From the NCBI RefSeq assembly GCF_003601975.1, contig NZ_QZWZ01000044.1, positions 1 to 47,444 of the forward strand: DNA of 47,444 nucleotides, in the 5' to 3' direction. Made by a program: the position numbers and the translations under genes. The stretch is from Mesorhizobium waimense (lineage in GTDB: Bacteria; Pseudomonadota; Alphaproteobacteria; Rhizobiales; Rhizobiaceae). Below are positions 25,201 to 33,332 of the stretch, piece after piece; positions within the stretch are counted from its first letter, which is position 1; each line of letters begins with the position of its first letter. Below the pieces are notes generated by a model. It did not search any database and was not told the DNA's origin. It saw nothing but the letters and a program-made list of their open reading frames with translations.

Positions 25201-25226
25201 GAAACTTTTTCTACGTAGAGCTCGTT
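25201..25226 (+). promoter_or_regulatory. EcfG-like promoter (near match) of the 25279 gene
   Basis: GAAAC at 25201-25205 and CGTT at 25223-25226 are separated by 17 nt. This is one base off the GGAAC -35 consensus for the general stress sigma factor EcfG. It lies 52 bases before the start of a gene whose paralogue at 43361 has a perfect version. The remainder of the 440-base gap 24839-25278 shows no supported gene. Confidence 0.5.
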
Positions 25227-25278
25227 TTTTCCAGCGATCGCAACCTGGACGATCTTTTTCAAACCGGAGGAATTTGCC

Positions 25279-25554
25279 ATGAGCATCAAGATGCTTTGCA
25301 TGGGCGCGATGGCGCTTTCGATGGTGAGCGGCGCGGCGCTGGCCGGCGCGCTCGACAACCCGGACAAGATGACCCCCTTCTTCACGGATAGCGGCATGAA
25401 GACCATGAAGCCGGAAGCCGATTTCAAGGCGGCCTGGATGGCCATGAGCGAGGAAGATCGCGCCGGCATGTCGAAGGAATGCAGCGACGAGGGAATCGCC
25501 AAGGAGCACAATGACTTCTGCGCCATGACCAAGAAGCTGGGCGGCGCCAACTGA
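25279..25554 (+). CDS. Small secreted protein, paralogue of the 43361 gene
   Basis: A 91-residue protein with a Sec signal (MSIKMLCMGAMALSMVSGAA, cleavage after ALA near residue 22). The mature part DKMTPFFTDSGMKTMKP, then GMSKECSDEGIAKEHNDFC, contains two Cys and is acidic. GGAGG precedes the ATG. It is about 70% identical to the 97-residue protein at 43361-43654. I do not recognise the family. The likely control by the general stress sigma factor suggests an envelope stress role (inference). Confidence 0.85.
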   Translation: MSIKMLCMGAMALSMVSGAALAGALDNPDKMTPFFTDSGMKTMKPEADFKAAWMAMSEEDRAGMSKECSDEGIAKEHNDFCAMTKKLGGAN

Positions 25555-25583
25555 GTCGTTGCTGCATCGGGACACTGTTCGGA

Positions 25584-25607
25584 AATGGCGGGCTCCGGCC
25601 CGCCATT
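25584..25607 (+). terminator. Rho-independent-type hairpin after the 25279 gene
   Basis: AATGGCGGG and CCCGCCATT form a perfect 9-bp stem around a 6-base loop, followed by GCTGTTT, so the T-tract is weak. A related ATGGCGG hairpin with a good T-tract follows the paralogous gene at 43654. The rest of the 554-base gap to 26108 holds no gene I can support. Confidence 0.7.
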
Positions 25608-26108
25608 GCTGTTTCCGGCACGCCTTCGCAGGGGCTTGGCGGCAGTGGCAACCCAAGTCCCCGGCGGCGAAGGGCGCCAAAACCGCCGCCACGAAAATAC
25701 ACCCAAAAAAAGTCAGGTTGAAAAGCCCGGCGCGGAGCGTTCCGGCCAGCGAAAAGTAAACCCGATTCAAGCGCCTAGAACAGGGCTGACGCAGCGTTCC
25801 CTGCAACCGCCGAAAAGCCCGGAAAACCGGCTTTTCCGAGGTCTTTCACCCAGCAATGGCGCGATCGCGCAGTACGCCCGGACGGCTGCCCGGACACCGA
25901 AAATCCCTCTTTCAGGCCATGGCGGACGGCGTTGACAGGCGGCACCGCCAATGGATATTCGCACAGTTACGGGTCACGCCATATCCGTGGCTGTTGGGGA
26001 CGGACGGGGTTTCAACAGCATTGGCGGCGGCGCCGGACGGGCGGGCACTTGCGCAGTGTACCGCCCGCTCCTGGCCAGCCTTCTCCTCGCGGGAGACTCA
26101 AGCCTCGA

Positions 26109-26207
26109 TCAAGCCTTTGGATTGGCGTCTGAAACGGGCGCACCTGCCGTCATCACGGACAGCTTTTCGCGCCGGCTAAGCGTCGGCTTGCTGTAGGCCT
26201 TTTTCAT
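26109..26207 (-). CDS. Putative lasso-leader-type RiPP precursor peptide
   Basis: A 32-residue peptide: basic N-terminus, then AYSKPTLSRREKLSVMT and a short tail beginning GAPVSDANP. The leader carries YSKPTL, an exact match to the YxxPxL motif bound by the RRE/B1 protein in lasso-peptide biosynthesis, and a Thr two residues before a Gly, the usual processing context. The ATG at 26207 is preceded by GGGAGAGGGG (6 nt spacing); an ATG two codons upstream is less well placed. The acidic residue is at position 6 of the predicted core, not the canonical 7-9, and no maturation enzymes are adjacent, so the product is uncertain. Confidence 0.6.
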   Translation of the reverse strand: MKKAYSKPTLSRREKLSVMTAGAPVSDANPKA

Positions 26208-26238
26208 CGGCATCCCCTCTCCCAGAAACGATCGGCGA

Positions 26239-26267
26239 AAGTGACCCCGCGGCGGCGGCTTTGTCAA
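26239..26267 (-). promoter_or_regulatory. Sigma70-like promoter for the RiPP precursor gene
   Basis: On the minus strand, TTGACA (26267-26262) is a perfect -35 box, followed 17 nt later by TCACTT (26244-26239), a weak -10. This would start transcription about 25-30 bases upstream of the precursor start codon. Confidence 0.45.
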
Positions 26268-26422
26268 GCATGTGCTAAAATACAATTGGCCACGGCATTG
26301 ACCCCATCCCCGTGCCATTCCGGCGTCGCAACGTAGGGAAGACAGCGCACCTCCGCCCCTTGCGTCTTGCCCGCCGATTGACCATCTTCGCCCTTATTGA
26401 GGCACGGGTTGGGGAATCGCAG

Positions 26423-27025
26423 ATGCCGACGCTCTATGCGTTGAAACCAGCCTTCCAGGCGAGGTTGAGGCCGTTTGCCGATTGGTTGGCAAGAACCGGT
26501 GTCACCGCCAACCAGATCACGCTTCTCGCTGCAGTACTCTCGATCGCCACCGGCGCGGTTGTCGCCGCGTTTGCCGAGCATCGGGCGGTGTTCCTGCTGA
26601 TGCCGGCGGTGCTGTTCGCGCGCATGGCGCTCAACGCCATCGACGGCATGCTCGCGCGGGAGCATGGGCAGGCTTCAAAACTCGGCATGTATCTCAACGA
26701 GCTCTGCGACGTTGTTTCGGACGTGGCGCTGATCCTCGCCTTCGCCGTCGCCTTCCCTGTCTGGGGCGTCGTAGCCTTTGCCATCGCTGCGATCATCGTC
26801 GAATTCGCCGGCGTGCTCGGCGTCGCCGCCGGCGCGGGGCGCAACTATGCCGGCCCGTTCGGCAAGAGCGACCGGGCGCTGGCGCTCGGCATTATCGGCT
26901 TGCTCATCGCCTGCGGGCTGTGGATGCAAGTCCTTACACCCATTGTGTTTCCGGCCATGGCTACAGTGTCGCTGGCGACCGCCATCAACCGGATACGCAG
27001 CGGCCTTAGTGGGAGCGGCGGCTGA
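26423..27025 (+). CDS. CDP-alcohol phosphatidyltransferase, YnbA type
   Basis: A 200-residue integral membrane enzyme. It carries the CDP-alcohol phosphotransferase motif as NAIDGMLARE, eight residues, G, three, N, three, D (GMYLNELCDVVSD). Two of the four metal/catalytic Asp of the consensus (D1 and D3) read Asn. About five membrane helices are visible. The family moves a phosphatidyl group from CDP-diacylglycerol to an alcohol. Size and neighbours match E. coli YnbA. The ATG at 26423 (MPTLYALKP) was chosen; a longer upstream frame exists. Its stop overlaps the next start (TGATG). Confidence 0.88.
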   Translation: MPTLYALKPAFQARLRPFADWLARTGVTANQITLLAAVLSIATGAVVAAFAEHRAVFLLMPAVLFARMALNAIDGMLAREHGQASKLGMYLNELCDVVSDVALILAFAVAFPVWGVVAFAIAAIIVEFAGVLGVAAGAGRNYAGPFGKSDRALALGIIGLLIACGLWMQVLTPIVFPAMATVSLATAINRIRSGLSGSGG

Positions 27026-28833
27026 TGACCAGCCTCGAGGGGACCGCCATGCTTCACGAACAAAACATCAGCGCCGCGCCGGCGAGCCTCGATCGCGTGG
27101 CAGAGGAGCGGACCTTCAAGAGCCATGACGGCACCGAGATCTTCTACCGCTACTGGTCGGCGGTCGGGAAACCTGCCAAGGGCGCCATCCTGCTGTTCCA
27201 CCGCGGCCACGAGCATGGCGGCCGCATGGCGCATTTGGTCGATGAACTCACCATGCCCGACCATGCCTTCTATGCCTGGGACGCGCGCGGCAATGGCCGC
27301 TCGGCCGGCGAACGCGGCTACGCGCCGTCCTTTGCCGCTCTGGTGCGCGACATCGACTGCTTCGTGCGCGAAATCGGCAGGGACGGGTTTGGCCAGCGCG
27401 ACATCGCGCTGATCGCGCAATCCTTCGGCGCCGTGCTCACCGCCGCCTGGGTGCATGACTATGCGCCCGACATCCGCGCGATGGTGGTGGCCTCGCCGGC
27501 CTTTTCGGTCAAGCTCTACGTGCCCTTCGCCAAGGAAGGCATCGCGCTGTGGCAGAAGCTCAAAGGCCGCTTCTTCGTCAATTCCTACGTCAAGGCGAAG
27601 TTGCTGACACATGATGCCCAGCGCATCGCCTCCTTCGAAGCCGATCCGCTGATCACACGGCCGATCGCCTCCAACATTCTGGTCGAGCTTTACGCCCATG
27701 CCGCGCGCATCGTTTCCGATGCCCGCGCCATCACAGTGCCGACGCAGCTCCTGATCTCCGGCGCCGACTGGGTGGTACGGCACGGACCGCAGCACGGGTT
27801 CTTCGTCAACCTGGCGAGCCCGGCCAAGGAGCGGCATGTGCTGCCCGGCTTCTTCCACGACACGCTGGGCGAACGCGACCGCAAGCAGGCGCTCGACCTG
27901 ATCCGGCCATTCCTGGAAAAACAATTCGCGGCGCCGGAGAAGGCGATAGACCTGACCGGCGCCGACCGCACCGGTTACACGCGCGACGAGGCCGACCGCC
28001 TGGCCTCCCCACTGGCTCTGCTGTCGCCAAAGGGTCTCTACTGGGCCATGAGCCGCGCCTCGATCCGCATGGGTGCCTGGCTGTCGCTCGGCATGAAGAT
28101 GGGGATCGCCACTGGCTTCGATTCCGGCTCGACGCTCGATTATGTCTACGAGAACGAGGCGCGGGGCACCGGTTTCATCGGCCGCATGATCGACCGCACC
28201 TTCCTCGACGCCATCGGCTGGCGCGGCATCCGCCAGCGCAAGCTGCATCTGGAAGAATTGATCGGCAACGCTGTCGCGGCGCTGAAGGCGGCCGGCCGTC
28301 CCGTCAACATCGTCGACATCGCCGCCGGCCATGGCCGCTATGTGCTCGATGCCGTCGCCAAATGCGCCGAGCCGCCGGCCAGCGTGCGGCTGCAAGATTA
28401 TTCCGACATCAATGTCGGGCAGGGCTCGAAGCTGATCGCCGACCGGAATTTGCCGATCAGCGTCTCTTTCCGCAAGGCCGACGCCTTCGACGCAAAGATG
28501 CTGGCCGCCCTGAAGCCGGCGCCGGATCTCGCCATCGTCTCCGGGCTCTACGAGCTGTTTGCCGACAATGCGATGATTTCCCGCTCGCTGAGCGGACTGG
28601 CCAGCGCCATGCAGCCCGGCGGCCTGCTGATCTACACCAACCAGCCCTGGCACCCGCAGCTGGAGATGATTGCGCGCAGCCTGACCTCGCATCGCGGCGG
28701 CCAGGCCTGGGTGATGCGGCGGCGCACGCAGGGCGAGATGGACCAGCTGGTGGCTGCTGCCGGCTTCGAGAAGATCGATCAGCGCATCGACCAGTGGGGC
28801 ATCTTCACCGTCTCGGTCGCACGGCGCGTCTGA
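27025..28833 (+). CDS. Alpha/beta hydrolase-methyltransferase fusion, YnbC type
   Basis: A 602-residue bifunctional protein. Residues about 30-315 are a serine-aminopeptidase-like alpha/beta hydrolase with LLFHRGHEHGGR (oxyanion region), DARGNGRSAG and the nucleophile elbow IAQSFGAV, as in monoacylglycerol lipases. Residues about 385-600 are a methyltransferase with VNIVDIAAGHGRYVLDA as SAM motif I. The same fusion and length occur in E. coli YnbC (about 585 residues). It likely acts on a lipid made by this operon. It is translationally coupled to the previous gene and 2 bases from the next start. Confidence 0.88.
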   Translation: MTSLEGTAMLHEQNISAAPASLDRVAEERTFKSHDGTEIFYRYWSAVGKPAKGAILLFHRGHEHGGRMAHLVDELTMPDHAFYAWDARGNGRSAGERGYAPSFAALVRDIDCFVREIGRDGFGQRDIALIAQSFGAVLTAAWVHDYAPDIRAMVVASPAFSVKLYVPFAKEGIALWQKLKGRFFVNSYVKAKLLTHDAQRIASFEADPLITRPIASNILVELYAHAARIVSDARAITVPTQLLISGADWVVRHGPQHGFFVNLASPAKERHVLPGFFHDTLGERDRKQALDLIRPFLEKQFAAPEKAIDLTGADRTGYTRDEADRLASPLALLSPKGLYWAMSRASIRMGAWLSLGMKMGIATGFDSGSTLDYVYENEARGTGFIGRMIDRTFLDAIGWRGIRQRKLHLEELIGNAVAALKAAGRPVNIVDIAAGHGRYVLDAVAKCAEPPASVRLQDYSDINVGQGSKLIADRNLPISVSFRKADAFDAKMLAALKPAPDLAIVSGLYELFADNAMISRSLSGLASAMQPGGLLIYTNQPWHPQLEMIARSLTSHRGGQAWVMRRRTQGEMDQLVAAAGFEKIDQRIDQWGIFTVSVARRV

Positions 28834-28835
28834 GC

Positions 28836-30176
28836 ATGGCCGTGCCTGCCGCTGCCCCTGCCCCCATTGCGGCCGAGCGGCCGAAAGAACCCTTCAGCGC
28901 CATCTTGCTCAGGGCCGCGCTTTGGCTGGTACTGTTGGCGCCGCTGTTCTACTCGACCTACGGCTTCGCCAATTGGCTGGCGTCGCGGCGCGACGATGTC
29001 GGCAGCATCGTCTTTGCGTGGGAGCGCGACATCCCGTTCATGGCCTGGACGATCGTGCCCTATTGGTCGATCAATCTGTTTTACGGCATGTCGCTGCTGC
29101 TAAACGATACGAAGAGCGGCGTCGACCGCCTCGCCGGCCGCTATCTGACGGCGCAGGTCATCGCCATCACCTGCTTCATCCTGTTTCCGCTGAAGGCGAC
29201 CTTCGTGCGGCCGGAAACCTCTGGGCTGCCCGGTTTCCTGTTTGCGGTGCTCGGCGGCTTCGACAAACCGTTCAACCAGGCGCCATCGCTGCACATCGCG
29301 CTGCTGGTGATCATCTGGAACCACTGGCGGCAGCGACTGAGTGGCATCACCGGTGTCGTCTGGCACATGTGGTGCTTCCTGATCGGCGCCTCGGTGCTGA
29401 CGACATGGCAGCATCATTTCATCGACATCCCGACCGGGGCGCTGCTCGGCTTTTTTGCACTGTGGCTGTTCCCGCGCGAGGGCGAATTGCCTTTCGCCGG
29501 CTTCCAGCTGGCGACCGACCCGAAGGCCAGGCGGCTGGCACGGTTTTATGCGCTGGGCGCGGCTCTGGCGCTGGCAGGCGCTGCTCTCGGTGCCTTCGTC
29601 TCGGCTGTCGCGCTGATCCTTTTGTGGCCGGCGCTAGCACTGGCCATCGTCGCCTTCGCCTATGCCGGGGCCGGACCCAAAGTGTTCCAGAAAGCCACCG
29701 ACGGCACTGTGCCGCTGGCCAGCCGCATCGTGCTCTGGCCCTACCGGCTTGCTGCCCGGATCAATCTGTGGGCGTGGACCCGAAAACTGCCGGCGCATGT
29801 GGCGATTACCGACGGCGTGTTCCTTGGCCGCTTTCCGACGGCTCGCGAGGCTAACGGCTTCGGCACAGTTGTCGACCTTGCCGCCGAACTGGAACGGCCG
29901 CGCGGCATTTCCTGCCGCTGGACCAGCCTTGCCATGCTCGACCTCGTGGCGCCCGCGCCGGGCCCGCTGGATAGAGCAGTGCCGGCGATCGAGGCGGCGC
30001 GCAAGCGCGGCACAGTGCTGGTCTGCTGCGCTCTCGGCTTCCAGCGCAGCGCCGGCGTCGTCGCCGGATGGCTGGTCGCCACCGGCCGCTCGCACACGGC
30101 AGCACAAGCACGGAAAGTGCTCGCGGCATCCGGCCGTCCGGTGCACATTCATGCCGGAGTGGACGAACCGGCATGA
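28836..30176 (+). CDS. PAP2-like / dual-specificity phosphatase fusion membrane protein, YnbD type
   Basis: A 446-residue protein. The N-terminal ~250 residues have about six membrane helices and PAP2 motifs: KATFVRPE, PSLH, and WQHHFIDIPTG. The C-terminal ~160 residues form a soluble dual-specificity phosphatase domain with the P-loop CALGFQRSAG (CX5R). Both parts could dephosphorylate a phospholipid intermediate, for example phosphatidylglycerophosphate- or phosphatidylinositol-phosphate-like. The organisation equals E. coli YnbD. It ends in ATGA overlap with the next gene. Confidence 0.88.
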   Translation: MAVPAAAPAPIAAERPKEPFSAILLRAALWLVLLAPLFYSTYGFANWLASRRDDVGSIVFAWERDIPFMAWTIVPYWSINLFYGMSLLLNDTKSGVDRLAGRYLTAQVIAITCFILFPLKATFVRPETSGLPGFLFAVLGGFDKPFNQAPSLHIALLVIIWNHWRQRLSGITGVVWHMWCFLIGASVLTTWQHHFIDIPTGALLGFFALWLFPREGELPFAGFQLATDPKARRLARFYALGAALALAGAALGAFVSAVALILLWPALALAIVAFAYAGAGPKVFQKATDGTVPLASRIVLWPYRLAARINLWAWTRKLPAHVAITDGVFLGRFPTAREANGFGTVVDLAAELERPRGISCRWTSLAMLDLVAPAPGPLDRAVPAIEAARKRGTVLVCCALGFQRSAGVVAGWLVATGRSHTAAQARKVLAASGRPVHIHAGVDEPA

Positions 30177-30607
30177 GCGGCAACGCCTTCCAAGACAGAG
30201 CCGGGGCCTTCGCCGCTGGGTTGATGGTGCAGGCGGCGTGGCCGCTGCTGCTGATCGCGGCCTGTGTGCTTGCCACGCCCGTCATCGGGTTGGCGACCGG
30301 ACCGCAGGCGACGCCGCTGTCGGTGGCGGCCTGGTTCGTGGCTGCGATGGGCGCCCTGACAACCCTCGCCTTCTCCATGCTCATCCTGTTCGACGCGCTG
30401 CTGTTCCGGCTGATGGCCAGCCACGACAGCGAGGCAGAAGGCGGTGCCGCGGTCGACGACGTGCTGACGCGCATGCGGCTGAAGCCGGCGCCTGCCGCCA
30501 CCCGCCCGCTGGACCAGCGTATGGCGGGCACGCGCCGCCTGCTTATGAAGCAGCGCATCGCCTTTGCCCTGTTTGCGGCGGCGTCGCTCGTGGCGGCATT
30601 CCTATGA
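30173..30607 (+). CDS. Small membrane protein in the lipid operon
   Basis: A 144-residue protein with three to four hydrophobic segments (about residues 17-37, 48-80 and 125-143). It starts within the stop of the PAP2/phosphatase gene and its own stop overlaps the plsC-like start. There is no recognised family. Its fixed place inside a translationally coupled operon suggests an accessory subunit or scaffold for the lipid enzymes. It has no counterpart in E. coli ynbABCD that I know of. Confidence 0.75.
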   Translation: MSGNAFQDRAGAFAAGLMVQAAWPLLLIAACVLATPVIGLATGPQATPLSVAAWFVAAMGALTTLAFSMLILFDALLFRLMASHDSEAEGGAAVDDVLTRMRLKPAPAATRPLDQRMAGTRRLLMKQRIAFALFAAASLVAAFL

Positions 30608-31284
30608 GCCCTTCGATGACAAAGCTCCACCTCCGCGCCAACACTTTTACCCTGCTGCAGACGGTAACCTCGGTTGGCCTGTCGGCGCTGGCCTGGGTGG
30701 TGACCGGGGTGCGGCCGATCTGGAACGGCAGCCAGCCGTCGGAGCGGCAGCGCATCTACTTCGCCAACCATGCCAGCCATGGCGACTTCATCCTGCTTTC
30801 GGCCTGTCTCAGCGAAAAGGTGCGCGCACGCACCCATGCGGTTGCGGCGGCGGAATACTGGGGCAAGTCGCGGCTGCGCCGCTACATCGCCGAGGACATG
30901 CTGTCGTCGGTGCTGATCCACAGGCAGTGGACCGACGAGGCGCAGAACCCGATCTCGATCATGCTCTTGGTGCTCGACCAGGGCCATTCGTTGATTCTGT
31001 TTCCCGAAGGCACCCGCAACACGTCAGACGAGCCGCTGCTGCCCTTCCGCTCCGGCCTCTACAATCTGTCGATGGCGCGGCCCGAGGTCGAACTGATCCC
31101 GTGTTGGATCGAGAACATGTCGCGCGTGCTGCCCAAAGGCCAGTTCCTGCCGGTGCCGCTGCTCTGCCGCGTCGTCTTCGGCCCGGCGGTGACGATCGCG
31201 CCCGGCGAGGACCGGCGCGCCTTCCTCGAGCGCGCGCGCCAGACGCTGCTTGCGCTCAACCCCCGCCCGGATCGAGACGATTAG
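30604..31284 (+). CDS. plsC: 1-acyl-glycerol-3-phosphate acyltransferase (PlsC family)
   Basis: A 226-residue acyltransferase. Block I is NHASHGDF (catalytic HX4D), block III is LFPEGTRN, and an Arg between them is typical of LPLAT enzymes. A hydrophobic N-terminal segment (FTLLQTVTSVGLSALAWVV) anchors it to the membrane. PlsC makes phosphatidic acid, the substrate of the CdsA-type enzyme encoded next, so the operon can produce its own CDP-diacylglycerol. It starts with a 4-nt overlap with the upstream gene. Confidence 0.88.
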   Translation: MSPSMTKLHLRANTFTLLQTVTSVGLSALAWVVTGVRPIWNGSQPSERQRIYFANHASHGDFILLSACLSEKVRARTHAVAAAEYWGKSRLRRYIAEDMLSSVLIHRQWTDEAQNPISIMLLVLDQGHSLILFPEGTRNTSDEPLLPFRSGLYNLSMARPEVELIPCWIENMSRVLPKGQFLPVPLLCRVVFGPAVTIAPGEDRRAFLERARQTLLALNPRPDRDD

Positions 31285-31331
31285 ACCATGATCCCAAAAA
31301 GTGGCTTCCGGTTTTTGGACAAGATCATGGT
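31285..31331. repeat. Rhizobial palindromic repeat, GATCAT-ended, copy A
   Basis: ACCATGATC (31285-31293) and GATCATGGT (31323-31331) bound an inner pair CCAAAAA and TTTTTGG around GTGGCTTCCGG. The element lies in the only sizeable gap of the lipid operon, between plsC and cdsA. It is related in sequence, but in opposite orientation, to 33293-33332. Confidence 0.7.
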
Positions 31332-31361
31332 CAAGCAAAAATCAAGGGCCGGAGGCCCGGT

Positions 31362-32309
31362 ATGACACTGCCGCCGATACACGAAACCATGATTCTGGTG
31401 ATCGGCCTGGTCGGCGTGCTGACCACGGCCAGCCTCGTCGCCGGCATATTGTCGTGGCGGGCGCCGAAGCCGCTGTCCTCGACGCTGGTCAACCTCACCC
31501 AGCGCATCAACGCCTGGTGGGTGATGGTGGTGGCGATCACCGTCGCCTTCTTCTTCGGCCGCACCGGCATGACCATCCTGTTCGCGCTGATCTCGTTTGC
31601 CGCACTGCGCGAATTCGTGACGCTGACGCACAGCCGGCGCAGCGACCACTGGGTGCTGCTCGGCATGTTCGGCATCATCATCCCGTTCCAGTATTGGCTG
31701 GTGTGGACCGCCTGGTACGGGCTCTTCACCATCTTCATCCCGGTCTACTGCTTCCTCCTGATGCCGGCGATCACCGCGCTCAACGGCGACACCGAGCGCT
31801 TCCTAGAGCGCGTCTCGGCGCAGCAATGGGCGGTTATGATCTCGGTCTACTGCGTCAGCCATGTGCCGGCGCTGCTGACGCTCAACGTGCCGGGCTTCGA
31901 AGGCCGCAACCTCTTGCTCATCGCCTTCCTGATCATCACCGTGCAAGGCAGCGACGTGCTGCAATACATTTTCGGCAAGCTGTTCGGAAAACACCTTCTG
32001 TCGCCGACGGTCTCGCCGTCGAAGACTTGGGAAGGACTGGTCGGCGGGCTCGCCGCATCGAGCCTGCTCGGCGCGCTGCTGTCGTTCCTGACGCCGTTCT
32101 CGCCCTTGCAGGCAGCCGCCGTCGCCCTCGTGGCCTGCCTGATGGGTTTCCTCGGGGGACTTGTCGCCTCGGCCATCAAGCGCGACCAGGGCGTGAAGGA
32201 CTGGGGCCATCTGATCGAGGGCCATGGCGGCATGATGGACCGCGCCGACAGCCTTGTCTTCGCCGCCCCGGTGTTTTTTCACACGGTGCGCTATTTCTGG
32301 TCGGTGTGA
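31362..32309 (+). CDS. Phosphatidate cytidylyltransferase (CdsA family, YnbB type)
   Basis: A 315-residue membrane enzyme with about eight helices. The CDS signature is complete: SPSKTWEGLVGGL, then IKRDQGVKDWGHLIEGHGG and MDRADS. It converts phosphatidic acid and CTP to CDP-diacylglycerol, the donor used by the CDP-alcohol transferase at the start of the operon. Length matches E. coli YnbB (about 300). GGAGG lies 8 nt before the ATG. The housekeeping cdsA of rhizobia is usually next to uppS and bamA, so this is probably a second, dedicated copy. Confidence 0.9.
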   Translation: MTLPPIHETMILVIGLVGVLTTASLVAGILSWRAPKPLSSTLVNLTQRINAWWVMVVAITVAFFFGRTGMTILFALISFAALREFVTLTHSRRSDHWVLLGMFGIIIPFQYWLVWTAWYGLFTIFIPVYCFLLMPAITALNGDTERFLERVSAQQWAVMISVYCVSHVPALLTLNVPGFEGRNLLLIAFLIITVQGSDVLQYIFGKLFGKHLLSPTVSPSKTWEGLVGGLAASSLLGALLSFLTPFSPLQAAAVALVACLMGFLGGLVASAIKRDQGVKDWGHLIEGHGGMMDRADSLVFAAPVFFHTVRYFWSV

Positions 32310-32318
32310 AGGGCCGCC

Positions 32319-33248
32319 CTAGCCCGCATGGCTCAGCCAATCGCGGTCGAACACGTCGAGGATGGCGCGGAATTCCGCCGGCGGAATCTGGTCGGCGCCG
32401 CCGTCGCCAAAAAGGAATTCGGTGAGCAGGCGCTCGACCGTCTCCGGGTGCTCGATGGCCATGCCGAGCGAGGCCAGATCCTCTGTTATCGACTGTTCCG
32501 GCAACAGATATCCGCCTCGTGCCTCGGCGCCGGGCAGCGGATCGCGCAGGCGGAAGACGAGGATTCTGGTGATCGAGGGCTGCGGCTCCGGGCCGATGAT
32601 GGTGGTGCCGCACATGTAGCCGCCAAGCACGCTTCCCGGCTGCGACTGCGGGAATAGGCAGAGGAAGAACTGGGCATCGCCGCCGGCTTCCCTCAGATAC
32701 ATGTAAAGGCCGCGCTTTGCCGGCATGACCGGACCGCCAAGCGCGAGCTGGCCCGTTGGCAGGGCCTCGCGATAAATGGCGCTGAGGCCATGCGCGCCAG
32801 GCCCGGCCTCTATCGACAGGTCGCCCCTGATCAGCTGGCCGCGATAATAGGGCGACAGCGCGCGCGAGTAGCAGGCATAGATGCCGGCGAGCGCGATACC
32901 GAGGCCGCGATCGTCATGCGAGGACGATGCTTCGAGCTGGGCGCTGGCGCGGCGCTCCAGTTCGTTCCTGTCGATGCCATGGCGGGCCGATATCGCCGCC
33001 GTGAAGCTCGACAGATCGCATTCGGCGATCCAGGCGCCGGGCTGCTCGAGCCGCAGCACCTTCGCCCAATCGTCATAGACGCTGAGCTGGCGCGGCTGCG
33101 CGCGGCCTTGCAGCCATTTGTCGGCACGACCGAGGTCGAACGACGTCTCCGGATTGACGCGTCGGAACGCCGCCGCCAGGTCCTTGCGGGTGACAGTGCC
33201 CAGCACGGCTGACGTCAGCCGCAGTTTCTGCGCGATGTATTGTGCCAT
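32319..33248 (-). CDS. Conserved rhizobial hypothetical protein
   Basis: A 309-residue soluble protein. The N-terminus (TRKDLAAAFRRVNPETSFDL, then DKWLQGRAQPR) looks like an XRE-like helical DNA-binding or adaptor segment. The remainder has a beta-rich pattern ending in PPAEFRAILDVFDRDWL. The ATG at 33248 (MAQYIAQKLRL) is preferred because the in-frame region upstream overlaps a palindromic repeat. No named family is recognised. It converges with the lipid operon. Confidence 0.75.
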   Translation of the reverse strand: MAQYIAQKLRLTSAVLGTVTRKDLAAAFRRVNPETSFDLGRADKWLQGRAQPRQLSVYDDWAKVLRLEQPGAWIAECDLSSFTAAISARHGIDRNELERRASAQLEASSSHDDRGLGIALAGIYACYSRALSPYYRGQLIRGDLSIEAGPGAHGLSAIYREALPTGQLALGGPVMPAKRGLYMYLREAGGDAQFFLCLFPQSQPGSVLGGYMCGTTIIGPEPQPSITRILVFRLRDPLPGAEARGGYLLPEQSITEDLASLGMAIEHPETVERLLTEFLFGDGGADQIPPAEFRAILDVFDRDWLSHAG

Positions 33249-33292
33249 CCGGCTGCTGCTCCCCAGGGCATGTCCCATTTCCCGGTCCGCGT

Positions 33293-33332
33293 ATGATCTT
33301 GCCCAAACCCGGTTCCCACTTTTTGAGATCAT
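33293..33332. repeat. Rhizobial palindromic repeat, GATCAT-ended, copy B
   Basis: ATGATC (33293-33298) and GATCAT (33327-33332) bound a core containing CCGGTTCCCACTTTTT. The reverse complement lines up with copy A at 31285-31331. It lies upstream of the 32319-33248 gene start. Confidence 0.7.

Noticed and set aside
25767..26196. Several overlapping 60-110 codon frames around the RiPP precursor
   Set aside because: They overlap each other on both strands, lack ribosome-binding sites and have no protein-like pattern; only the 26109-26207 frame has a start signal and a motif.
26845..28692. Open frame of 615 codons antisense to the hydrolase-methyltransferase gene
   Set aside because: The plus strand encodes recognisable domains; the minus frame is His/Gly/Gln-rich shadow sequence typical of GC-rich codon bias and has no ribosome-binding site.
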